64,000 nucleotides of DNA from Streptomyces yatensis (GCF_018069625.1 NZ_CP072941.1:1736001-1800000), one strand, 5' to 3'; shown: positions 52,394-61,870, counted from the stretch's first letter. Notes: a model not told the origin generated them from the letters alone. Translations and numbers: made by a program.

Positions 52394-53161
52394 TCATGAC
52401 TCACCCGCCGGATCCGCCACGGGATGCCCGTCGAGCAGCGCCTGTGCTTTTGCGGCATGTTGCGGTCGCTGTGCACCGTCCATGCCCGCAGCCAGGAGGG
52501 TGTACAGCATGCGTTTCTGGGCGGGGTCCGGGAAGCTGCCAAGGAACTCGCGCAGCACTTCGACGGCCTCGTGCTCGACGGTCCGTTCGTCGTCGGGACG
52601 GTACTGGGCAAACACCTCCGCGACGTTCCCCGCGTGCTCGACGAGGGTGGAGAGCTTGGCCAAGTCGGCACCGTCGTGTTCGACCCACCGCACCAGCAGG
52701 GCTGCGGGGTGGGCCAGTTCCGCTGCGAGCGCTTCGGTCTTCTGCCGGCGCAGGACATCTGTCACGGCCTGTCGGCGCTGGGCGGTGAGCAGGGCGGCTA
52801 CGGCGGCCCGGTCGTCTGGCAGCAGATCGAGCGTGAGCTTGGCGTGGAACTCGAGGGGCGGGTCGGTCGGCAGCCGGCGCAGTCGGCCGAGATGCTGACC
52901 GCAGACGTCTCGTGCTGAGGCCAGGTCGGCTGGGTCGCACGTCGTGGATGCCTCGGCGGCCGCTCGTCTCAAAGCGGTGCGCACGGCGGTCACGATCTCC
53001 TCGTCGGTACCCGGGTAAGGCGGCTCGGTGAGGACCCTGGCGGTGATCCGGGCGGTGAAGCCGATCCCGGGGGAGGCGCTGCGCAGCCGGACTTCGAAAC
53101 GGGACAGGCCGCGCCGTACAGCTCTGCGTGTGCGGCGGCGCGACCACCATGTGGCGGCCAT
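52394..53161 (-). CDS. Unknown protein of the NTPase cluster
   Basis: A 255-residue protein. A basic start (MAATWWSRRRTRRAVRRGL) is followed by a beta-rich region (about 20-60: FEVRLRSASPGIGFTARITARVL) and helices to the end. The middle (PPLEFHAKLTLDLLPDDRAAVAALLTAQRRQAVTDVLRRQKTEALAAELAHP) has the feel of an SPFH/band-7-like segment; this is a weak resemblance. ATG 53161 lies three bases after the NTPase stop, so it is co-translated with it. No catalytic motif was seen. Confidence 0.7.
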   Translation of the reverse strand: MAATWWSRRRTRRAVRRGLSRFEVRLRSASPGIGFTARITARVLTEPPYPGTDEEIVTAVRTALRRAAAEASTTCDPADLASARDVCGQHLGRLRRLPTDPPLEFHAKLTLDLLPDDRAAVAALLTAQRRQAVTDVLRRQKTEALAAELAHPAALLVRWVEHDGADLAKLSTLVEHAGNVAEVFAQYRPDDERTVEHEAVEVLREFLGSFPDPAQKRMLYTLLAAGMDGAQRPQHAAKAQALLDGHPVADPAGES

Positions 53162-53164
53162 GGA

Positions 53165-55285
53165 TCACGACTCCGCGGTAGTGCGTTCGTGATCGAACCG
53201 CACGGACGACAATGCAGCAGGCAACCTGAGGTCCTTACGCAGTTCGATGACGGCTTCGTCGTTGGCGACGCCGGGTTCGCCGAAGATGAGTGCCGAGATC
53301 GGAGTGGAGTACAGGTGTTCCACAACGACCTGGTTGAGGATCTCCGTCACCAGGTCGTGCGGTACCTGATTCTCCTGTCGTGCCTGGGCCCAGGCAGCCA
53401 GTAGTTCCCGGCACTCAGCGTCGACACGGGTGTCCGTCAGTGCGACGCTCCAACCCTGCACGAGTGCGTTCTTGACGTCCTGCTTCTGCTCGGCCGCGGC
53501 GAGCATGACCTGCAGGACGTAAGGGTCGACGCGGGGATCCAGTAGGGAAACGAACGCCCGGTGTCCTGCTAAGTGCTTTTTTTCGGTGGCCCATTTGATG
53601 ACCGTGCTCCACACCCGCGGCAGTTGGCCTTCGCGGGCGGCGATGTCCCTCAGCGCCGCCCGCGCCGTCCGGACGGCCTCGTCGGGCTCCGGCCGGTCGA
53701 GGATGTGGCGCAGCCGGACGAGTGCCTGGCGCGGATAGTGCTCGGCGAAGTCGCCCTGACAGACCAGGGCGACCACTGTCGCGACCGCCTCCGATGTGTC
53801 CTGCGCCGAGTCCAGCAGCAGCGATCGGACCTCCGCGCCCAACGGGTCCGCCTCGGCGGCGACCGTGAGGACCCGGGCGATCAGTCTGCGGTGTTCGGCG
53901 CTGTTGTCTCCGTTGTCGATCCAGGCGTGGATCTGCTTGATGACCCGGATGTCGTTCTCCGCGACGGCCAGTTCGACCAGGAGATCGCTGATGGCGGCCA
54001 GGCGGTCCGCGCCCGGTTCCTTGGGCGCGGTGATGGTGTCGAGCCACTTCAGCAGGTGCGGGTGGATGTCGGCGCGCTGCTGCCACAGGCGGAGTAGCAC
54101 TGAGCCGGTGTATCCAGGCTTGTGATCGAGGGTGACGGTTCGCCCGGTCACCTTGGCACCCATATTCTCGAGTCGGGTGGTCAGGTCGGGACCGGTCAGG
54201 ATCTTCCGTACGCTCGTCTCCTGCGGCTCGCCCAATAGGGCCCGAGAGCCGTCCTGGATGGTCAGCGCGTCCTTGTTGTTGAGGAACAGAGCCGAGATGA
54301 GCAGGGCTCGGTCATCCGGATTGTCCTCGGTCTTGTTGAAGACCTTCAGCACATCTGAATGCCACTGCTGGAACGTGCCGAGCGCGGTCTTGAGGCTCTC
54401 CGGCGAGTCGTCTGCGTCGGCGAGCACAGCGGCCAGCCGCGCCGCGTCGGCGGGATGACTGCCGTCGGTCAGCAGATGGGAAGCGACACCGATCCCTTCC
54501 GATTCCGAAGGGACTGTGGAGAGCCACCGGACCCGGTCCGGCTGGCCGTGCACGTATTCCAGGTGCCTCTTGGCCACGAGATGCGGGGACGGGCGTGTCG
54601 TCGCGCGGGCGACGACACGGGCCAGGGTTCCGGAGACTGCCTCAGGCCAGCCGTACTCGTCTGCGATCACGACGAGGAATGAGCCCAGATGACGCAGGTC
54701 TTCGGCGTAACGCACCAGCTGCTCGGCGACCTTCGCCGGGCTCTGCCACGAGCCGATCTCTGCGGCCACGTCCAACAGATAGCCGGTGTGCGGATCATCG
54801 GGCAGCTCCGAGGTGTCCGGGGAACGGGGGTCACCCCAGTCCGGCCGGATCTCCTGAAGCCTCAGTTGATCACCGGCGTGCTCCTCCGGTCTGGAAACTT
54901 CCCACAGCGCCCTGATCCCTGCTGTGCGCTTCCCGTACCCGGCCGGACCGGCGACGACCGCGAGCGCAGGCCCGTCCCCGGTGAGACGGTCGATGGCCTT
55001 GCCGGCTGTCCGTACTCTCTCGTTACGTCGGTCCAGGTCTACCCATGCCAGGCGTACAACGCCGAGCTCCGCCTTGGGGATGTCGGCGACGGGCAGCTGC
55101 GGCTTGCTCGTCATAGTGACAGGGCCCGCGGCCATGATGATCTTCGAATTCTGGTTGCCGCTCGCGTTCATCCAGGGGCCGGGCGGCGCAGTCGGGACGA
55201 GTGGGAAAGTCGGCGGCGCGGGCGGGACGGTGGGAGGAACGGATGGCGCGGGCGGAACGGCGCCGGGAGCAGTCTCTTCGCTCAC
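53165..55285 (-). CDS. Large P-loop NTPase with altered Walker A, STAND-like
   Basis: A 706-residue protein. A Pro-rich start (1-38) leads to a short beta motif NASGNQNSKIIMAAGPVTM (40-58). The P-loop GPAGYGKRT at 113-121 has Arg where Ser/Thr is normal, and a Walker B-like LVVIADE is near 210. Long helical repeats run to the C-terminus (LLVELAVAENDIRVIKQIHAWIDNGD, ALVRLRHILDRPEPDEAVRT). It resembles STAND-type signalling ATPases of immune systems in layout, with a C-terminal repeat sensor. Start GTG 55285 overlaps the partner's stop by four bases (GTGA). Confidence 0.75.
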   Translation of the reverse strand: MSEETAPGAVPPAPSVPPTVPPAPPTFPLVPTAPPGPWMNASGNQNSKIIMAAGPVTMTSKPQLPVADIPKAELGVVRLAWVDLDRRNERVRTAGKAIDRLTGDGPALAVVAGPAGYGKRTAGIRALWEVSRPEEHAGDQLRLQEIRPDWGDPRSPDTSELPDDPHTGYLLDVAAEIGSWQSPAKVAEQLVRYAEDLRHLGSFLVVIADEYGWPEAVSGTLARVVARATTRPSPHLVAKRHLEYVHGQPDRVRWLSTVPSESEGIGVASHLLTDGSHPADAARLAAVLADADDSPESLKTALGTFQQWHSDVLKVFNKTEDNPDDRALLISALFLNNKDALTIQDGSRALLGEPQETSVRKILTGPDLTTRLENMGAKVTGRTVTLDHKPGYTGSVLLRLWQQRADIHPHLLKWLDTITAPKEPGADRLAAISDLLVELAVAENDIRVIKQIHAWIDNGDNSAEHRRLIARVLTVAAEADPLGAEVRSLLLDSAQDTSEAVATVVALVCQGDFAEHYPRQALVRLRHILDRPEPDEAVRTARAALRDIAAREGQLPRVWSTVIKWATEKKHLAGHRAFVSLLDPRVDPYVLQVMLAAAEQKQDVKNALVQGWSVALTDTRVDAECRELLAAWAQARQENQVPHDLVTEILNQVVVEHLYSTPISALIFGEPGVANDEAVIELRKDLRLPAALSSVRFDHERTTAES

Positions 55286-55731
55286 CGACCTGCCTCCGGG
55301 GTCCGGTAGTGGAAGCCACCGGAGGCGCTGATAGCGCCGCCCGCGATGACGACCTGACTGTTGGTGTTGTTGTGCGCGCTCATGCGTACGTCGGAGGCGC
55401 CGTCCGCCCGCTGGACCCGGTCCGCCAGCTCTTGCAGCTCCGCGGCCGCATCCGGATGCTTCTGCAGGAATGCCGCCAGCTGGATCATGAGGTCGTTGCG
55501 CAGCCGCTCTTCGACCGGACCGCGCTCGCTCTCCGTGCTCTCCACCAGCCGCTGACGCGCCGCGTCGATCAGACGCAGCTCCTGCTCGGCGGTTCCCTCG
55601 CCACCCCTTCTGAAGAACTGGGCCACAGCGTCGCGCACAGAATCCCAGGTGTTTTTGGCCATTTCAGTGACGAGAGCGGCGGCTCCCACGCTGGCCAGCT
55701 GCGTGATTTCCAATGCATCCCCCACGATCAT
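55282..55731 (-). CDS. Small helical partner of the NTPase with shared beta motif
   Basis: A 149-residue protein. Residues 1-110 are helical (ALVTEMAKNTWDSVRDAVAQFFRRGGEGTAEQELRLIDAARQRLVES), with an N-terminal hydrophobic part. The end carries NNTNSQVVIAGGAISASGG at 121-139, clearly similar to the NTPase motif at 43-58 of its partner. I chose ATG 55731 because AGGAG stands three to four bases upstream; ATG 55752 gives seven more residues. It is the first gene of the cluster, with an AT-rich upstream spacer. Function unknown. Confidence 0.72.
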   Translation of the reverse strand: MIVGDALEITQLASVGAAALVTEMAKNTWDSVRDAVAQFFRRGGEGTAEQELRLIDAARQRLVESTESERGPVEERLRNDLMIQLAAFLQKHPDAAAELQELADRVQRADGASDVRMSAHNNTNSQVVIAGGAISASGGFHYRTPEAGR

Positions 55732-56467
55732 TTCTCCTGCGACGTAGCGCATGCAGGAGTCAGCGGCATAGTCGACATATCAAGGTCTAGGTCAGCGAAG
55801 AACACCGCAATCGAAAGTATTTGCTACATACAGGAATGAGTAGTTACCAAGCACGCGGAACAGGTCAGTCCAACCCCAGATCGCGTGACTCCGAGCCCGG
55901 CGGGCAGGCAGAAGCCGCAGGGCAATGCCGGTGGAGCGAACCCTCCTTCCGTAACGAATTAGCCATAGCGGGACTTTGGGCGGTTGTCCTGAAGTGACTA
56001 TTGGCCGGGAAGTGCTGCCGTCGGAGATCGGCTATTTGACAGATGACGACGGGAGGGGCGGAGAAACAGTGCTGACGCTCGTGCGAATGGTTGTGTTTCT
56101 CATTTCAGGCCGGGAACTCGCGCTGTCGCACCTCCCGCCCGTATGCGATCACAGCCCGGAGCACAACCGACGGCTCGATGCCGACCGAGGCTCGCCGGAG
56201 ATTGGGGACGGTACGGCGAGGCGATCATCCAATGGAAGAGGCTCACCCCTCGGCACTGCTGGCGACCGACGAGGCCGGCACCCTCTCAACCCACGGTGCG
56301 TGGAGGGGAGCCCTAACCTCGCTGTTTCGGTTGGGGTGGTGGGACGTCGCTGATCGTGTCTGCTGTTGGGTGGGCGAGTGTTTTCGCTGCTCGGGCATGA
56401 CGGAGTCCCAGCGCGGTGGCCGGGTTCTCCAAGGTCTTTCGGGTCGTGGGCGGGCAGGGGCTGCCGA
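55732..56467. other. 736-bp spacer between NTPase cluster and IS1380 remnant
   Basis: The first 120 bp are AT-rich for this genome and could hold the promoter of the minus-strand NTPase cluster. The rest shows only short frames without support. The last 130 bp (from about 56310) probably hold the downstream end of the IS1380-type element. Confidence 0.55.
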
Positions 56468-57689
56468 TCAGCCGACGGGACGGGGCAGTGCGGCGAGGCG
56501 ATGGAATGCTGTGGCGAGTTCGTGTCTCCAGGGCCAGGTCGCCGATATCCGCAAGCGCAGACGCCGACCGCCGCGGGTAAGGCGTGCGGCGACGTGCAGC
56601 AGCCGGTAGCGGAGCTTCTTCGGCTCGGAAGAGGCGAGTTCACCGTCCAGCAGCAGGACACGCATCCAGGCCAGCAGGTCGATCGCTGCAAGGCTGAGTT
56701 CGAGCCAGGCGGCGTTGATATTGAAGTCGCGGGAGGGGAAGTGGCCGAAGCCGGTGGTCTTACCGCACCGGATGTGGTCCTCGACGCGTGCATGGCCGCG
56801 GTGACGAACCTCCCTGGTCAAACAGGGACAACTGGGCTCCTGGGTGCGGCCTCTCCCGGCGCACGATGACGCGGGTGCCGACCGGATAGCCGTCCAGGTC
56901 GACTATGCCAGTCAGTTCGGCGACCTCGGCCCCGGCGCGCACTGTCCCGTCCTGGTCCAGGGCAGGATGCCAGAGTCGGTCCGGCATGGCTCGGACAGCG
57001 CGTCGGACCGGCTCGGTGATGGCGTATCCGACCGAGAAGAAGGTACGGATTCCTCGTTTGCGCAGGTCGCGGACGTGAGCGAGGAAGGCTTTTGCCGAAC
57101 CGGCGCCGTCGGTGCGGATGAGGATGTCGGTGCCGTGCCGGTGGGCGTCGGGGATCTGCCCGAGCGCCTGGTCGAGCACCGTGATGTGGTCGCTCGCGGT
57201 GTTGGCACCGGCATTCCCGGGCCGCAGCCGGCCGGACAGTGCCTCGCCGGTGTTAGCGAGGAAGCACAGCAGCGGGTGGAACCCGAATCCGCCCTTGTAG
57301 GTGGGTGCGGCCTGCGCTTTCTCTGAGTGGCAGGCGATCAGCGTGGCATCGAGGTCCAGGACCAGACCGGGCAGCAAGCGCCCCGCGGTGCGGACTGCGG
57401 GTATGCCCTCACCATGTTCGGCGGCCTGCAGCCAGGCGACTTCCCGGGCCTGGGCGCGAGCAGAGGACAGCCAGGCGAGGGCGGTCTCGTCGACGTCGGC
57501 GAGCAGCCGCCAGGCCGTCGGTGCCGAGGCGACAGGGCCGAAGACTGCTGCCTGGTCCCGTAGCACGGCCAGGTCCGCAATGGCCTCACCGCCGTCGGCG
57601 AGCATCACCCCCAGGTCGGTGGCGACCCGGCCGGGGTGATGTCCGGTCCCGCGCGGCCGAAGTGGTCTGAGAACGTGTTTCTGAACCAA
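56468..57689 (-). pseudogene. IS1380-family transposase, 5' truncated with internal deletion
   Basis: The frame from 57689 carries FGPVASAPTAWRLLADVD, DLDATLIACHSEKAQAAPTYKGGFGFHPLL, RTDGAGSAKAFLAH and TRVIVRRERPHPGAQLSLFDQ: the main catalytic part of an IS1380 transposase. At about 56840-56850 it breaks, and another frame resumes with VRHRGHARVEDHIRCGKTTGFGHFPSRDFNINAAWLELSLAAIDLLAW. The linking segment (about 20-25 residues) is missing and the frame is lost. The N-terminal DNA-binding part is also absent. The element cannot move on its own. Confidence 0.85.
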
Positions 57690-57834
57690 ACCCAGGTCAA
57701 GCGCTTAGCGCCGCGATGACGATCGAACACACCGACGCCCTAGGCGGGTACGCAGCCGGTAGCCGCATTAGTCATCAGGGCAAAGATGCAGACGAGCTTG
57801 CCGTAGCCAGTTTTCTTCCTCCAAGGTGGGCGCT

Positions 57835-59187
57835 ATGCAGTCGCCTACCGGGGACAACGCCCAATCCACCGCGAGAAGCGGCTTACAGGCCGGCTCCGGC
57901 CTGCCGTTCGACCGTCGCGTGGTGATCCTCCTCGAGATCGCCGACGACCCTAACGAGATAGCTCTAGCCGAGGAGCTGTTCGACCACCGCGGGTGGCCGG
58001 CGCGTCCTGCGGAGGAACCCGAACGGGTCGGCTGCCCGCCCGAGCGTGTCGCTCGCGTGGTGGAGGTCCGGCTGACCGGGGCGCGGGAGGGTGCTGTCGA
58101 GCGGGCACTCGGCCTGGTCGACCGGCTCGCGGTGGCGGCCTCGCTGAACATGTGGGCTCGGGATGCCGTTCTCCTGGAGCACGAACCGGAGCGGTACACG
58201 GCTTGGCGGGTGAGCCCCGCTGTCGGTGTCCCACAGCCCGGTCGGGTAGTCCGGACGGTCGAGCCCCGTGGCCGGGCAGGCGCGCTCGCCGACCTGCGCG
58301 CCCGGGAGTTGGCCGGCCATGTGCACGCCTCCGACGTTGACCTCCATCCCGCCGACGAGCCGTCCATCGCAGTTAGGGGCAACGTCCTTTCGGTCAACAT
58401 CGGAAACGCGGTGGCCTTTTTGGCCGTTGTCTTGGCAGCCATCGCGCACACCGGCTGGCAGCTCACTGGATGGTTCATCACCATGCTGTTCGGTCTGCCC
58501 TGGTTGATCTGGGGTCTCCGCTACGCGCTGCGAGATTCCCCTGCGCGGCGGACCACCCTGTGGGCCCTGCCTTTGGCTTCGCCTCTCCTGCTGCCGCTCG
58601 TGACCTGGGGCGGCGGGCTGGTTCAGGACCGCTACATAGGCTCGTTCGGCATACCGTCCGATTCGGTGCACGCGGGCACGCTCGACCGCCTGTGGGCAGG
58701 AGCCTTGCTGGTGGGCGCGATGCTCTACTGCGTGGCGCTCAGGGTCGCGGCGTATGGCTGGAACCGGCGGTTCCATGCGAATCCCGATGCCTGGGATCTG
58801 GCGAAGGCCGCCGGCGCAGTGGGTGAGGGACTCATCGTCGGCATAGCCCTCACCGTGATGCTGTCTTACCTTCACGAAGGCGCCTTCGTGGAGGCCCGGA
58901 ACGCCGCAGTGCACCTCCATGAGCCTCCGCCCTACTACGGCCTGCGCCCTGTCCTGGTCTGTGTCCAGCCCGTCACACACGTGGCCCACCCCGAACGCGG
59001 CTTTCCCGGTGCCTCCTACGGGGGCACCGTGCCCCTCACCTACCCAGTGCTCACGTTCGGTCCCGACGCCGACCGCATCTGGCTCTGGGACCCCCGGTCC
59101 GGAAGCACCTTCAACATGAGTCTCGATGACGCCACGTTCGAGCCCTTCGACCCTGACTTCGCGGGCAAGGACCGCCCATGCGGCTGA
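57835..59187 (+). CDS. Unknown four-helix membrane protein
   Basis: A 450-residue protein. A soluble N-terminal 185 residues (DRRVVILLEIADDPNEIALAEELFDHRGWP; VARVVEVRLTGAREGAVERALGLVDRLAVAA, ferredoxin-like in pattern) leads to membrane helices at about 193-230, 250-265, 280-310 and 328-350. A soluble C-terminus follows, ending in GSTFNMSLDDATFEPFDPDFAG. Not recognised. ATG 57835 follows AAGG by about 9 bp; GTG 57826 is an alternative. The gene has no close neighbours in its direction. Confidence 0.65.
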   Translation: MQSPTGDNAQSTARSGLQAGSGLPFDRRVVILLEIADDPNEIALAEELFDHRGWPARPAEEPERVGCPPERVARVVEVRLTGAREGAVERALGLVDRLAVAASLNMWARDAVLLEHEPERYTAWRVSPAVGVPQPGRVVRTVEPRGRAGALADLRARELAGHVHASDVDLHPADEPSIAVRGNVLSVNIGNAVAFLAVVLAAIAHTGWQLTGWFITMLFGLPWLIWGLRYALRDSPARRTTLWALPLASPLLLPLVTWGGGLVQDRYIGSFGIPSDSVHAGTLDRLWAGALLVGAMLYCVALRVAAYGWNRRFHANPDAWDLAKAAGAVGEGLIVGIALTVMLSYLHEGAFVEARNAAVHLHEPPPYYGLRPVLVCVQPVTHVAHPERGFPGASYGGTVPLTYPVLTFGPDADRIWLWDPRSGSTFNMSLDDATFEPFDPDFAGKDRPCG

Positions 59188-59250
59188 CGCCACGGTAAAG
59201 TATGAGCGCTTATTCATAAGCCCTGGTGCGTGATCAGCCCTGACGGGAAT

Positions 59251-59412
59251 ATGAGTTCAACGCCGATGGACAGGGAAGCTGCGGAGCGGATCGACGCTGC
59301 CGCAGAGCGGGATCCGGAGAGCGCGACAGCGCTGTCCGGGCTGTCCGGGTTCGATGAGCGAGCCGCAGACGCGGCTGCGCGTAACGAACCGGATTGCGAT
59401 GAGGACTACTGA
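59251..59412 (+). CDS. Small acidic protein, seed-maturation-like
   Basis: A 53-residue acidic protein (PMDREAAERIDAAAERDPESA, then FDERAADAAARNEP). The repeated 'A-x-R-I-x-x-A-A-x-R-x-P/N' pattern resembles small SMP-like proteins common in Streptomyces. Start ATG 59251 has GGGAA upstream; the ATG-like alternative at 59230 adds seven residues. Function unknown. Confidence 0.5.
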   Translation: MSSTPMDREAAERIDAAAERDPESATALSGLSGFDERAADAAARNEPDCDEDY

Positions 59413-59586
59413 GCCCGCTGTGCTGGTAACTCGGGCGCCGGGGGCTCAGATGTCGATCAGCGCAGGTTTCCTCGGCCAGCTCGGGGTGGCCCCTTTCCGG
59501 CCGGATCTACCGCACGAAGGCTCCTGCCCCCGGCATGCAGAGGTGGGGGCCTCTTTGTCTCCCCCATCCCTGTTTGTCCCGTGTTC

Positions 59587-59614
59587 GAAAGCCCCGGCAG
59601 CCGCCGGGGCTTTC
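59587..59614 (+). terminator. Hairpin between the two small ORFs
   Basis: GAAAGCCCCGGC (59587-59598) pairs fully with GCCGGGGCTTTC (59603-59614) over a four-base loop. It would end transcripts from upstream, just before the small membrane-protein gene at 59637. Confidence 0.8.
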
Positions 59615-59636
59615 CGTATCTGTGGAGGTCTCCGTG

Positions 59637-59903
59637 ATGGATCTTGCTTCTGCCATGCCCGCCTACGTTCTGCTCGCCGCGCTCGCGGTCATCGTCGTGC
59701 TGCTCACCGTGGTCGCCATCGTCGCGCGGGCGGTGGTGGCGAAGGCGCGGCCCGAGGACTTACAGCACATCCTTCCCGGCCTGGGCCAAGTCCTGGCCGC
59801 GCTGACCCTCTTCCTCCCCTGGGGACGCGGGAGGCGGGGCCCGACCGGCGCGCCGCCGGTGCCCGCGCGGTCCGAGCGCAGAGGAGGGCCGCGCCGAGGG
59901 TGA
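59637..59903 (+). CDS. Small single-pass membrane protein
   Basis: An 88-residue protein with one N-terminal membrane helix (AYVLLAALAVIVVLLTVVAIVARAVV) and a Pro/Arg/Gly-rich cytoplasmic tail. GGAGG lies eight bases before ATG 59637 (or five before GTG 59634). Similar small proteins occur in phages and ICEs. Function unknown. Confidence 0.55.
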   Translation: MDLASAMPAYVLLAALAVIVVLLTVVAIVARAVVAKARPEDLQHILPGLGQVLAALTLFLPWGRGRRGPTGAPPVPARSERRGGPRRG

Positions 59904-59931
59904 GGCCGGGGTCAGGCCGTCGGCGGCTGAC

Positions 59932-60031
59932 TGGAGGGCGTGGCCTGGTCGGCGGGCTGGTCCAGCTGCTGCTGGCGGCGCCGCTGCTCGTTGCGGTGCT
60001 GTTCGACGCGCTGGGTGAACACCTTCAGTGC
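59932..60031 (-). pseudogene. C-terminal fragment of an unidentified gene
   Basis: On the minus strand the frame reads KVFTQRVEQHRNEQRRRQQQLDQPADQATPSSQPPTA then TGA. Third-position GC is very high only from about 60031 down, so coding sequence begins where the inverted repeat ends. It looks like the basic Gln-rich end of a DNA-processing protein (possibly a relaxase), its body lost at the repeat. Identity uncertain. Confidence 0.45.
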
Positions 60032-60052
60032 CTGACGCTGTCGGGGATCTTG
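60025..60052 (+). repeat. 28-bp inverted repeat, left copy
   Basis: TCAGTGCCTGACGCTGTCGG and on to 60052 matches 62148-62175 in the opposite strand with a single mismatch (C/G at one place). The 20-bp inner core is perfect. Together they bracket the IS1182 transposase. Confidence 0.85.
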
Positions 60053-60187
60053 GTCGAGCGCCTTTTTGGTAGATCATCGAGCTGACGGGACGGTCCCCGC
60101 GGGGTGCTGTGCCAGGGTTGGACTCGGAGGTCGGTTTCCGGACCGGTCTCGGGCAAGGTGGTGGTCGCCACCTTGAAGACGTTCACC

Positions 60188-61870
60188 TCAGCCTGCGGGG
60201 TGGGTGGCGACGCGCCAGGACCGGGGCCGGGGGATGTGCTGCCAGTCGAGGAAGCCCTGGAGAGCGGTTGGGTTCCGGGGCTGCCGGGCGGATGTCGGCA
60301 GCAGGTGGACGGCGATGCGTTCGAGGTTGACCGCGATGGCGGTCAGAACGTGCTGGACGTGGGCCTTCTCTTCGCTGCGGTAGCGGCACTGGCGCATGCC
60401 GTGGCCGTTGACGAACTCGCTGATCGTGCTCTCGATGGCGGCCCGCAGTGAGTAGCGCGAGAGCCATTCCTGGGTCTGCTGCTCGGTCCGGGACTCGGAC
60501 TGGATGTCGTAGAGCTCGCGCGGCAGGAAGGTGACCTTCCGGGCGTCGGTGCGCGTGCAGGCGGCCTTCACCGGGCACTGGCGGCAGTCGTCCGGGGAGA
60601 ACTCGACATTGATGTAGGGCGCGAGGGACGGCGGTGTCGACCACCGGCGGCTCACCTTGTCCTGCGGACAGCTCACCTCTTTGGCATCCCAGTCGATGGC
60701 GAAGGCGTCGCGGTGGAACACGGTGCCCTTGCGGGACTGCCGGGTGCTCTTGGCCCGGACCGGTCCGACCAGGCCGACACCGTGCTCGCGGGCAACCCGC
60801 TGCTTGAGCGCGACGGAGAGGTAGCCGCCATCGACGAAGTGCTCCTTCGACAGCAGGTTCCTTTGATCGAGGCTGGCCATGATGCCGGGAAGGGCCTTGG
60901 TGTCGTGGACGGCGGCCTTGGTGGTGGTCACGTCGGTGATCACGCTCGGAGCATCGGGGTCACAGGTCTCGGTGACGTGCGCCAGGAAGCCCTTCCAGCG
61001 GGTCTCGCCGCGGCGCGCGTAGCGGGCACTCACGTCGTAGGGCGAGACGATGGCGACGGCCGAGGGTGGCAGGCCGGCGCCCTCTGCCTCCCGCCACTTC
61101 GGGCGGTCCTGGGCGTCGATGAAGTAGTTCTGCACGAAGATCTGGCGAAGAGCCTGGACCTGCTCACCGTCGCGGAGGGCGGGCAGGTAGCGGTGGACGT
61201 AGCGCAGGAGCAGACGGACGTCCTCGCCGGTGTCCTTGATCCGGGTCTTGGGCTTGGAGGGGTTCTTCCCCAGTCGGGCCGCGCGGCCGTAGCGCTTGCC
61301 CCAGTCCTCTGTCACCAGACCGACCAGCTCGTGCGGCGCCCGGCGGGCGAGTTCCTCCAGGGTGGCGCGCATCGCCTCGGTGACCAGTTCCAGGCGGGTC
61401 AGGTCCCGCACCGCGGCCAGGACGTGGGTGGAGTCGGTGCGCTGTAGGCCGCGTTCCCGGACCAGCCCGACGGCCCTGATCTTCTCCAGCGCGAGGTCCA
61501 GCAGCTTGTCGGCCCGGCCCTCCTCGGCCAGGCGCTCACGGAAGTCCGCGAGAACGCTGTGGTGGAAGCCGGGGTCCTCCAGCTCCATGCCCATCGCATA
61601 TTTGAAGTCGATGCGGTTCCGCACCGACTCGGCGGCCTGCCGGTCGGACAGCTCCAGCAGGAACTGCAGGACCGACACAGTCGCCAACTGGGCAGGTGAC
61701 AGGCCCGGCTTGCCGTCCCGCGGATACCACTCCTCGAAGTCCTCGTCGCTCCACAGGCCGTTGAGATGGTCACGGATGGCCATAGCCGTGGTGCCCCTGG
61801 GGTTGCTCGCACGAGCGACTCGCACCGTCAGCTCGGGAATCACGCAGCCGGTACGGGGGCGAACACACAT
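60188..61870 (-). CDS. IS1182-family transposase
   Basis: A 560-residue transposase. The N-terminal region (LWSDEDFEEWYPRDGKPGLSPAQLATVSVLQFLLELSDRQAAESVRNRIDFKYAMGMEL) is the family's DUF772-like domain. The core is an RNase-H fold with LQRTDSTHVLAAV, EHFVDGGYLSVALKQR, and a zinc-type CRQCPVKAACTRTDARKVTF. RYSLRAAIESTISEF has the catalytic Glu. The start ATG 61870 (GGAGG seven bases upstream) is chosen over the longer frame from 62011. No break was seen, so it should be functional. Confidence 0.88.
   Translation of the reverse strand: MCVRPRTGCVIPELTVRVARASNPRGTTAMAIRDHLNGLWSDEDFEEWYPRDGKPGLSPAQLATVSVLQFLLELSDRQAAESVRNRIDFKYAMGMELEDPGFHHSVLADFRERLAEEGRADKLLDLALEKIRAVGLVRERGLQRTDSTHVLAAVRDLTRLELVTEAMRATLEELARRAPHELVGLVTEDWGKRYGRAARLGKNPSKPKTRIKDTGEDVRLLLRYVHRYLPALRDGEQVQALRQIFVQNYFIDAQDRPKWREAEGAGLPPSAVAIVSPYDVSARYARRGETRWKGFLAHVTETCDPDAPSVITDVTTTKAAVHDTKALPGIMASLDQRNLLSKEHFVDGGYLSVALKQRVAREHGVGLVGPVRAKSTRQSRKGTVFHRDAFAIDWDAKEVSCPQDKVSRRWSTPPSLAPYINVEFSPDDCRQCPVKAACTRTDARKVTFLPRELYDIQSESRTEQQTQEWLSRYSLRAAIESTISEFVNGHGMRQCRYRSEEKAHVQHVLTAIAVNLERIAVHLLPTSARQPRNPTALQGFLDWQHIPRPRSWRVATHPAG

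Noticed and set aside
55976..56353. 125-codon ORF in the spacer after the NTPase cluster
   Set aside because: No SD, no coding-like third positions and no family likeness.
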